From UBA8437 sp003445035 (GTDB lineage Bacteria; Planctomycetota; Planctomycetia; Planctomycetales; Planctomycetaceae): a stretch of 14,489 nucleotides of DNA. The notes beneath the pieces are model-generated. The model searched no databases and was not told the origin of the DNA. It saw nothing but the letters and a program-made list of their open reading frames with translations. Below are positions 1-6,129 of the stretch, one piece after another. Position numbers and translations under genes: made by a program. Position 1 is the stretch's first letter, and every line of letters starts with the position of its first letter. The DNA is taken from contig CALCHI010000135.1 of assembly GCA_937901285.1 (NCBI GenBank), positions 1 to 14,489 on the forward strand, given 5' to 3'.

Positions 1-134
1 AGTCCTCACCCGACGACATCGCCGCCACGCTCTACGAGGCGCTGGGGATTCCCCACGAGACCGTGCTCGAAGACATCGCCGGCCGGCCCCGCCGCATCGC
101 CGAGGGCAGCCCGGTCCCGGGACTGTTGGCCTAG
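1..134 (+). CDS. DUF1501 family protein, C-terminal fragment (5' end outside window)
   Basis: An open frame enters at the left edge (first full codon at position 3) and ends at TAG 132-134, giving 43 residues. It starts SSPDDIAATLYEALGIPHET and ends GSPVPGLLA. The pattern 'SPDDIAATLYEALGI', then an acidic and hydrophobic stretch, then 'GRPRRIAEGSPV..L', is the usual ending of DUF1501 proteins. These are exported planctomycete proteins with an alkaline-phosphatase/sulfatase-like fold and no settled function. The gene has no start in the window. It converges on the FAD oxidoreductase gene with one base (135) between the two stop codons. The family call rests only on this tail, but another DUF1501 gene lies at the right end of the window, which fits the genome type. 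Confidence 0.75.
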   Translation, partial: SSPDDIAATLYEALGIPHETVLEDIAGRPRRIAEGSPVPGLLA

Positions 135-135
135 G

Positions 136-1704
136 CTAGACCGACGGCCACTGGTGGTTGGCCGGGTCGAGCAGGCGGCTGGGAGCAAAGTACTCCTCGG
201 GATAGTCGTCTGGCTCGTCGTCAAGACCGAGGATGCGGTTGACGATGCAACGGGCGCCGTTGAAAGACACGCCGCTGCCCGACCCGCACATCCCCGCAAC
301 GATCCAGCGGCCCTTGCCGTCGATCGAGCCCACGATCGGGTACTCGTCCGGAGTGTACCCCACCGTCCCGCTCCACTCGTTGTCCAGGTCCAGTTCGTAC
401 GGCCCGAAATGCTTCCGCATCTCTGCGGCCGCGAAACGGGTCAGGAATCGCGACGGCTTGTTCCGACCGGCCTCCCGGTCGGGAACCCGCGACCCCCCCG
501 ACCCCCACAGCACCTCGTTCCCGTAACGCCCGGCGAAGTACCACGAACCGCTGATGCCGATGTGCGGCTTCATTGACACCGGCCCCCCTTCACCGGAGGC
601 CGCCTGCTCCTGAATGGGCAGGATCGCGTCGTGAAACGCCGCCTCCAGCATCGGGGTGTACGACTCGGTGGCGTAGAACACGTGTCGGCAGGCCACGGTT
701 CCCCGCGAGGTTTCGACCACGTATCCGTCCTTGTTGGCCACCACCCGCTCAACCCGCGTCCGCGTGTACAGATCGACCTGCTCGGCGGCCAGCGCCTCCC
801 GCAACAGGCTCCAGACCCACTTGGCCGGATGCCAACTGGCAGCCTGTTTCGAGTATCCGGCCGGATGGTTCACCCGCATCCCAGTCAGCTTCCTCGCCTC
901 GGAGGGCTCGATCATTGTCCAGTCATCACAGCCGGACTTCTCGGCCAGCCGCGCCGAAATTCTCAGCGACTTCTGTTCCTCCTCGGTCCGGGCCTGCACC
1001 CATCCGGCGCGGTTGTAGTCGCAGCGGAATTCGTGAGCCTCGATCGCCTGCTCGATCAATTCCGCATTCTGGTAGGCCGCCTGGCAATAGGCCTTGGCAA
1101 ACCGGCTGGCCAGTTGCTTGCGGCCGTCGGTGTCCAGGTCGGGCCGGACCTCGGACAGGTTCTTGCCGACCGTGTCACGAACCATCTTGAAGTAACGGCC
1201 CATCACCACCAGGCCCTCGTTCCGACCCGATGCCCCGCTGGCCGGGTCGTCCATCTCGAGCACCACCAGCCGGCGATCGCCCGGGGCCCGTCTCGCCCAG
1301 TGGTAAGCGGCCGCTGCCCCGGTGAACCCGGCACCGATCACCACAACGTCGGCCCGGCTGGGGAACCTGGCGGCCTCATCCGTCCGCCAGGGATACTCCT
1401 CCCACGGGTTCTCGTCCTCCAGCCACATCGGTGTCCGCGACACCCGACCACGGATGTTCAGGCAATGCAGCCCTAGCGGCATGTTGATCCAAACCTGGTA
1501 AAGAGCCCAGCCGGTGAACTTGAGCCAACGCAACGGCAGCGGATCGTCTTTCCAATTGAGCTGGACAAAATGTCCGGCCGCCTGGAAGTCCTGCTTCCGC
1601 AAGCCGACCAGCAACTCGATCACGAACCCAACCCGGCTCAGCAGGCTGACGTTCCGTTCCGAGAGAAATCGATCGACCTCGCGCCTGTCACGGTCCACGC
1701 TCAC
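136..1704 (-). CDS. DAO-type FAD-dependent oxidoreductase with 115-residue N-terminal extension
   Basis: This 522-residue protein is probably cytoplasmic, since no signal peptide is seen. The Rossmann FAD motif is GAGFTG at residues 124-129, inside ADVVVIGAGFTGAAAAYHWA. A second conserved patch, ASGASGRNEG, is at 155-164. The C-terminal FAD-contact region is GYTPDEYPIVGSIDG (449-463) followed by a glycine/serine-rich loop. Together these mark the DAO/amine-oxidase-like superfamily (PF01266), which oxidises amines, amino acids or related compounds; the substrate is not identifiable. Residues 1-115 precede the FAD domain and are unusual: a charged start, a hydrophobic patch around 63-82, then 'WLEDENPWEEYPW'. 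The GTG start at 1704 is supported by GGAG at 1713-1716, eight bases upstream. The gene is 33 bp behind the flavin-haem gene and is probably the last gene of the operon. TAG stop at 138-136. Confidence 0.85.
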   Translation of the reverse strand: MSVDRDRREVDRFLSERNVSLLSRVGFVIELLVGLRKQDFQAAGHFVQLNWKDDPLPLRWLKFTGWALYQVWINMPLGLHCLNIRGRVSRTPMWLEDENPWEEYPWRTDEAARFPSRADVVVIGAGFTGAAAAYHWARRAPGDRRLVVLEMDDPASGASGRNEGLVVMGRYFKMVRDTVGKNLSEVRPDLDTDGRKQLASRFAKAYCQAAYQNAELIEQAIEAHEFRCDYNRAGWVQARTEEEQKSLRISARLAEKSGCDDWTMIEPSEARKLTGMRVNHPAGYSKQAASWHPAKWVWSLLREALAAEQVDLYTRTRVERVVANKDGYVVETSRGTVACRHVFYATESYTPMLEAAFHDAILPIQEQAASGEGGPVSMKPHIGISGSWYFAGRYGNEVLWGSGGSRVPDREAGRNKPSRFLTRFAAAEMRKHFGPYELDLDNEWSGTVGYTPDEYPIVGSIDGKGRWIVAGMCGSGSGVSFNGARCIVNRILGLDDEPDDYPEEYFAPSRLLDPANHQWPSV

Positions 1705-1737
1705 GCCTTCCCCTCCCAGAATTCACTTCGCCGCCGA

Positions 1738-3537
1738 CTATTCCCGTCCCGTGTGGCACCTCATGCACGCCGCCGTCAGCACCCGTGGGTTGATCCGGTG
1801 ATCGTCCTCTCGGTACGGGGACAACTCGCCGTGACACTGGCGGCAGTCGAGCTTCTGCTCGAGCACCTTGGCGTGCACCTTTTCGAAGTGCCAGTATCCC
1901 GGGCGGGAGTCGGCGATGTCACCGGCCACATCGTGACAGTCGGCACATCTCTGCACGTCGACCGACTCGATCGGTCGCTTCCAGCCGGCCGCCTTGAGAA
2001 TGGACCTGGCCGCCACGCGGCCGGTGACCACACACGGCCCCAGGAATGTTCCCTCGAGTGCCGCCTTGCCGTTGATCAACGCCAACCCGGTCAACTCGCC
2101 CACGGCGTACAGTCCCGGGATCGGCTGGTCCTTCTTGTCGACCACCCGGCAGGCGAGGTCAATCGCCACGCCTCCCATGCTCTTGCGGGTCAGGGGAAAC
2201 GTCTGGATCGCGTAGAACGGCGGCGTCTCGATCTTCACCGACGCCTCATTGTTGAACTTGGTCTTGCCCGGTCCGAACCGCCCGAAATCGTCATCGACAC
2301 CTTTCTCGATCAACGAGTTGTACCGCCGAATCGTACTTGTCAGCCCCTCCACCGGCAGCCCCGACTTCCGGGCCAGTTCCTCGAGCGTGTCGGCCGACTG
2401 CACCAGCTTCGGATCCTGAAAGATCAGCCGTTCGACCTTCTCGGCATCGGCCCAGTCCGATCCCGAAACGCTGAACTCCTTCTTGGTCTTCTCGTCGAAA
2501 ATGGCCCAGCAGGTGACTTGCTCCTGCCGCAGCAGTGCCGGCATCACGTCCTTGGCCCAACCGTGGTCATTGGCAAACCGTCTCCCCTGCCAGTTGACCA
2601 GGATCCCCCACATGTTGGCCGCGTTGAGCCCCTTGTTGCTGCCGGGATTCTGAGGATCGGGCAGGCCCGAATAGTAGTTCCACTGGTAGTCCATCTTGAC
2701 CAGTGCTCCGCCGATCTTGCGAACCATGTCGTGACCGGTCCCCATCGAGTTCCGTCCCGACCCGGCCAGGATCTTCTTGGGGAAATCGAACTCGGCCGGC
2801 CAGAACTCCCGAACCAGGTCCAGATTGCTCTGAAAACCGCCGGTCGCCAGCACCACCGCATCGGCCTCGAAAGTCTTCTCGGTGTCGTCCCTCATGTCGG
2901 TCGTCCGCACCCCGGTCACCCGCTGGTTGTTGACCACCAGCGAATCGGCCCGGGTGTTCCAGGCGAACCGGACGTTGGACCGTTCCAGGCATGCGCGGTA
3001 AACCGGTGTCACCAGCCCGATACCGCGTCCGGCCGGCTGGTGAAACCGGTCGACGGTGTTGCCCGGAGCCGAGTCGATCCCCGAGAACTGTACGCCCAGG
3101 TCAATCAACCAGTCGTAGATCTGTTCCCGAGAGTGATCAACGTAGTACCTCACCCACTCGCGATTGGCCCCCTCACCCCACTCGATGAAGTCCTTGTAGG
3201 CCAGGTCGGCCGAGTCTTTCTGCCCGGCGGCTTCCTGCACCGGCGTGTCGACGATCGACACCCCCCCCTGGGACATCACCGCGTGACCGCCGTAGACGCT
3301 CGACATGTCAATGACCACCACCTGGGCGCCACCGTCGGCCAGTTCCAGTGCGGCCGTCAGCCCCGAGAGACCGGCTCCGACCACGACAACCGTGGGTGCC
3401 GGATCATTCGACGACCTCGATAGTGGTTCGCCGCCGATCCGGACGGTGTCCCGACCGCCCACGACCAGCCCGACCCCCAGTGCCACCAACATGACGGTGG
3501 CAGGGACGACAGCAGCAGCACCCGACCGTGACGTCAT
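1738..3537 (-). CDS. Exported flavocytochrome: fumarate-reductase-like FAD domain plus C-terminal three-haem c domain
   Basis: This is a 599-residue protein. A hydrophobic segment at about 7-28 looks like a signal peptide or N-terminal anchor; no twin arginine is seen. An FAD_binding_2 domain follows: GAGLSG at 54-59, ATGGFQSN at 231-238, and the C-terminal FAD region PGLYAVGELTG at 474-484. The last ~75 residues carry three CXXCH haem c motifs: CADCH 531-535, CRQCH 565-569 and CMRCH 591-595. Three further histidines (550, 555, 580) could be distal ligands. Shewanella-type flavocytochrome c has its haems at the N terminus; here the order is reversed. The fumarate-reductase catalytic histidine and arginine positions are not evident ('RKSMGGVAI', 'INGKAALEGTFLG'), so fumarate is not a safe substrate. 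ATG 3537 overlaps the upstream TGA as ATGA, which fixes the start. Expected role: periplasmic redox enzyme wired to cytochromes. Confidence 0.85.
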   Translation of the reverse strand: MTSRSGAAAVVPATVMLVALGVGLVVGGRDTVRIGGEPLSRSSNDPAPTVVVVGAGLSGLTAALELADGGAQVVVIDMSSVYGGHAVMSQGGVSIVDTPVQEAAGQKDSADLAYKDFIEWGEGANREWVRYYVDHSREQIYDWLIDLGVQFSGIDSAPGNTVDRFHQPAGRGIGLVTPVYRACLERSNVRFAWNTRADSLVVNNQRVTGVRTTDMRDDTEKTFEADAVVLATGGFQSNLDLVREFWPAEFDFPKKILAGSGRNSMGTGHDMVRKIGGALVKMDYQWNYYSGLPDPQNPGSNKGLNAANMWGILVNWQGRRFANDHGWAKDVMPALLRQEQVTCWAIFDEKTKKEFSVSGSDWADAEKVERLIFQDPKLVQSADTLEELARKSGLPVEGLTSTIRRYNSLIEKGVDDDFGRFGPGKTKFNNEASVKIETPPFYAIQTFPLTRKSMGGVAIDLACRVVDKKDQPIPGLYAVGELTGLALINGKAALEGTFLGPCVVTGRVAARSILKAAGWKRPIESVDVQRCADCHDVAGDIADSRPGYWHFEKVHAKVLEQKLDCRQCHGELSPYREDDHRINPRVLTAACMRCHTGRE

Positions 3538-4244
3538 GGCGAAGCGTTCCCCTGGAGTCGCTTCAGCTGGATCTTGCGGAACTCGATTTCCATCGGCGGG
3601 CCACCGTGCAACTGCAGGCCGATGATCCCCTTGGGAATCCGCTTGGCCTTCTCGTTGTCGATCACCTCCGAAGCCACGCGGCCGTTGATCTTGAAGTACA
3701 TCCGGTAACCCTTCACGACCACATGGACATCGTTCCAGCCCTGTCGCTTGACATGACTCGCCTCGAGCCCCTTCTCCAGTTTTGTCACCGTCTTCTTTCC
3801 GTCGGCAGCGATCACCACGCGGTGCCCCCGTTGAACCAGGTACGAACCGCGGGGGTAGCCGTGGAAGTCCCACGACCCCAGCACCTGCGGACCGATGCCG
3901 ACGTGGCCGAAGTCGGCGTGGTAACCGCTGACCTTGTGCGTCTTCGAGATGCCCAGCAGGCCGCGGATGTGGATCCCCGAGTTGCCCTTGGTGCGGAACC
4001 GGTAACTGAGTTTCAGCTCGTAGTCACCCAGGTTCTTGTCGTGAAAGAGCAGGTCCGATCCCTTGCCGTCGGTCTTGCCGACCAGCAGACCGTCGCGGAC
4101 CGACCAGTGCCCCCGCTTCTCCTTGGGTATCACGTTCCAGCCCTTCAACGTCTTCCCGTCGAAGATCGTTTCGAACCTGTCAGCCGCCAGGGCGGCTCCC
4201 GGAGCCAGCAGGCTCACCAACGTCCACAGCACCAGCGTTCTCAT
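3534..4244 (-). CDS. Exported DUF1080 (PF06439, 3-keto-disaccharide hydrolase) protein, shorter paralogue
   Basis: This is a 236-residue protein with a clear Sec signal peptide: MRTLVLWTLV, then a hydrophobic core and an ALA-AD cleavage region near residue 20. The mature part has DUF1080 landmarks: 'FETIFDGKTLKGW' at 24-36, 'WSVRDGLLVG' at 47-56, 'GNSGIHIRG' at 87-95, and the final strand 'IIGLQLHGGPPMEIEFRKI' at 207-225. The family has a concanavalin-like jelly-roll fold, and members cleave glycosides oxidised at C3. ATG 4244 is chosen because AAGGAG sits five bases upstream at 4250-4255 and because it places the signal peptide at the N terminus. An alternative in-frame ATG at 4277 overlaps the amidohydrolase stop and would add 11 residues. 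The TGA at 3536-3534 overlaps the next gene's ATG, so the two are probably translationally coupled. Confidence 0.88.
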   Translation of the reverse strand: MRTLVLWTLVSLLAPGAALAADRFETIFDGKTLKGWNVIPKEKRGHWSVRDGLLVGKTDGKGSDLLFHDKNLGDYELKLSYRFRTKGNSGIHIRGLLGISKTHKVSGYHADFGHVGIGPQVLGSWDFHGYPRGSYLVQRGHRVVIAADGKKTVTKLEKGLEASHVKRQGWNDVHVVVKGYRMYFKINGRVASEVIDNEKAKRIPKGIIGLQLHGGPPMEIEFRKIQLKRLQGNASP

Positions 4245-4249
4245 GTCGA

Positions 4250-4255
4250 CTCCTT
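4250..4255 (-). promoter_or_regulatory. Ribosome binding site AAGGAG for the DUF1080 gene at 4244
   Basis: On the minus strand AAGGAG lies five bases before ATG 4244. It favours this start over the coupled upstream ATG at 4277, which would put 11 polar residues in front of the signal peptide. Confidence 0.6.
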
Positions 4256-4273
4256 GGCCGTCTCCATGGTTGG

Positions 4274-5224
4274 TCATGTCTTCTTGCCGAACCGGTACAC
4301 CGACAGCGCCGTCTTGCCCAGGATCCACCGCTTGTCCTCGGCGGTGAAGAATGGCACCAGGTCCTTCATGATCAGCAGCTCGTAGAAGTTCGCGTAGATC
4401 ATCCGCCGTGGCCCGAAGGTGTCGTAGAGCTTGCGGAGGTACGGCCACATGTCGCGGAACGGCGGCTTCTGCTGCGACGGATTGTGCAGCGACGTGCGAA
4501 CGTAGACGTTGGGGAACTTCTCGAGAGCCAGGATCTGGTCGATGCCCTCGCGGTCGGGACGGGTGATATCGATCATGGCGAAGTGATCGATCACCAGCTT
4601 GACCCCGGGAAACCGTCGAGCCATGTCGCCGACCTGGGGAAGTTGATGTGGGGCCAGGAAGATGTTGAAGACGGCCCCCAGTTGCTCGGCTTTCTTCCAC
4701 AACGGGTAGCAGACCGAATCGTTCATCCAGACCTTGTCGCGGTCGTAGATCGGGCTCAGCCGCAGCCCCACCAGGCGATCACGTTTCATCAACCTCTCGA
4801 GCCGGCCCGGATTCTCGGGATCGCCGGGACGGTGAAGCCCGTGGCCGACCAGCAGCCCGATGGCGGCGAAGCGGTCAGGGTGCGTCTTGACGCAATGGCT
4901 CGAATACGAATTGTCGGTGCCGTAGTAGCAGACGTGGCTGATGACGGTCTTGGAGATCCCGTGCACCTGCATCTCGGCCAGCAGGTGCCCCATCGAATAA
5001 TTACGACGGGGCTTGCTGTTGGGACAGTTGGACAGCTTGGGGTTGATCGGAAAGTCCTTGTCGTTGATCAACCACGCGTGCTCGGCACCGTTGACAATTT
5101 CGTCGGCGGTCCCGGGCGGCCCGGCCGTCGCGACACGTCCCGCATCGAGTGCCGTCCAGGCAGCCGCCGCCAGGCCACCGCCGGCCATTCGGCCCAGGCA
5201 TGTTCGTCGATCAATTCCGCTCAT
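4274..5224 (-). CDS. Tat-exported amidohydrolase-2-like protein with altered metal-ligand positions
   Basis: This is a 316-residue protein. The N terminus 'MSGIDRRTCLGRMAGGG' followed by an alanine-rich stretch is a twin-arginine signal (RR at 6-7), so export of a folded protein is likely. The body resembles amidohydrolase_2 (PF04909) TIM barrels: alternating helices and strands, 'LVGLRLSPIYD' at 151-161, 'FNIFLAPHQLPQVGDMARRFP' around 186-206, 'VKLVIDHFAMID' at 208-219 and 'FGPRRMIYANFYE' at 270-282. The usual N-terminal HxH metal motif is absent (only H49 in 'GAEHAW'), and the catalytic Asp of the final 'GSDWP'-type motif is replaced by 'ANFYE'. It may therefore use a different metal site or not be a hydrolase. 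ATG 5224 overlaps the upstream DUF1080 TGA, and its own TGA (4276-4274) overlaps an ATG, so it sits within a coupled operon. Confidence 0.75.
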   Translation of the reverse strand: MSGIDRRTCLGRMAGGGLAAAAWTALDAGRVATAGPPGTADEIVNGAEHAWLINDKDFPINPKLSNCPNSKPRRNYSMGHLLAEMQVHGISKTVISHVCYYGTDNSYSSHCVKTHPDRFAAIGLLVGHGLHRPGDPENPGRLERLMKRDRLVGLRLSPIYDRDKVWMNDSVCYPLWKKAEQLGAVFNIFLAPHQLPQVGDMARRFPGVKLVIDHFAMIDITRPDREGIDQILALEKFPNVYVRTSLHNPSQQKPPFRDMWPYLRKLYDTFGPRRMIYANFYELLIMKDLVPFFTAEDKRWILGKTALSVYRFGKKT

Positions 5225-6048
5225 GGCTTCAACGACAGCAATTCGACCTTGCGGAACTCAACCGGGTGACTCTCCGACTGCAGCGAAATCGACCCCCCCT
5301 CGATCAACTGCGGCGTCCCGGCGGGTTTTCCGGCGAGCAGCTTCTTGGCGTCCTTGTCGTTGGGATCGTACTGCGGCTTGGTGTATTCGATCACCGTCTT
5401 GCCGTCGATCTTGTGACGGATCACCTCACTGCCGCGGACCTCGACCTCGACGGTGACCCACTGGTCTCCGCGATAGGTCTTCGAGGCCGAATTGGTGCAG
5501 TGCGGCTTGTGGAGCTTGCCCTTGTAGAAGACGTGGGTCCCGGGCGTGCAGAGATTGGCGGTGCTGCGTTTGCCCTTGGCCCGTCCGCCCAGCAACTGAA
5601 CCTCGATCGAGACCGGGAAGTCCTGGTCCTTGCCCATCGACTCGGGCGACTGGCCGTGCACCATGATCCCGCTGTTGCGAAACGCCCAACCGGGTCCACC
5701 GGCGACCTGCTTGCCGGTGAAGCGGTACTCGCATCGGATGATGTAGTGCGAGAACGGCTTCTCGTAGAACAGGTGACCGAACTTCCTGCCGAACCCCTTG
5801 TAGGCGTCGTAACCGACTTTCAACACGCCGTCCTCAACCCGGAAGGTCTTGCCGAAGTTGTCGCCCAGGGCATGGCCCTTGATCTTCACCTTCCAGCCGG
5901 ACAGGTCCTTGCCATTGAACAGCTGAATCCACTTCTTCTTGCCCGCATCCTCCTTTTCGGCCGACGACAGCGTCGCCACCAGCATCGGGACCAGGAACAG
6001 GGACCAGCACAGCAGGCCGGACAGGCCACTTCGGAGCAGGCGTGTCAT
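5221..6048 (-). CDS. Exported DUF1080 (PF06439, 3-keto-disaccharide hydrolase) protein, longer paralogue
   Basis: This is a 275-residue protein with a Sec signal: MTRLLRSG, a hydrophobic core at about 9-28, and a likely cut after LSSA (residue 30). Landmarks are 'WIQLFNGKDLSGW' at 40-52, 'FRVEDGVLKVG' at 69-79, 'FRNSGIMVHG' at 123-132, 'VSIEVQLLGG' at 146-155, and the closing strand 'GSISLQSESHPVEFRKVEL' at 252-270. These match the DUF1080 jelly roll that acts on 3-keto-glycosides in characterised members. It is clearly diverged from the shorter DUF1080 protein two genes downstream, so the pair probably does not arise from a recent duplication. ATG 6048 is chosen because it begins the signal peptide; an in-frame start at 6090 would add 14 polar residues. 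No strong Shine-Dalgarno is seen before 6048. It lies 81 bp after the esterase-sulfatase gene and overlaps the next gene by ATGA. Confidence 0.88.
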   Translation of the reverse strand: MTRLLRSGLSGLLCWSLFLVPMLVATLSSAEKEDAGKKKWIQLFNGKDLSGWKVKIKGHALGDNFGKTFRVEDGVLKVGYDAYKGFGRKFGHLFYEKPFSHYIIRCEYRFTGKQVAGGPGWAFRNSGIMVHGQSPESMGKDQDFPVSIEVQLLGGRAKGKRSTANLCTPGTHVFYKGKLHKPHCTNSASKTYRGDQWVTVEVEVRGSEVIRHKIDGKTVIEYTKPQYDPNDKDAKKLLAGKPAGTPQLIEGGSISLQSESHPVEFRKVELLSLKP

Positions 6049-6074
6049 GGAAGAACTCTCGAGTGATGGAAATC

Positions 6075-6088
6075 GGGGGTGAACCCCC
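6075..6088. repeat. Short G5/C5 inverted repeat in the operon gap
   Basis: GGGGG at 6075-6079 pairs with CCCCC at 6084-6088 around a TGAA loop, within the 81-bp gap between the esterase-sulfatase and the longer DUF1080 gene. No T-run follows on the transcribed strand, so it does not look like a terminator. An RNA processing or stability hairpin is possible, but a chance repeat in GC-rich DNA is equally likely. Confidence 0.3.
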
Positions 6089-6129
6089 ATTGTGCGATTT
6101 GTCGAGCCCGTGGGAAAGTCGCCGGCCGA

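Noticed and set aside
1570..3423. 617-codon open frame on the plus strand opposite the flavin-haem gene
   Set aside because: It has no recognisable motifs and is antisense to a gene with clear FAD and haem motifs. Long antisense frames are common in GC-rich genes.
3538..3873. Open upstream extension of the flavin-haem frame (112 codons)
   Set aside because: It lies over the DUF1080 gene in another frame, is arginine/glycine-rich low-complexity protein, and places the signal-like segment internally. ATG 3537 with the ATGA overlap is the better start.
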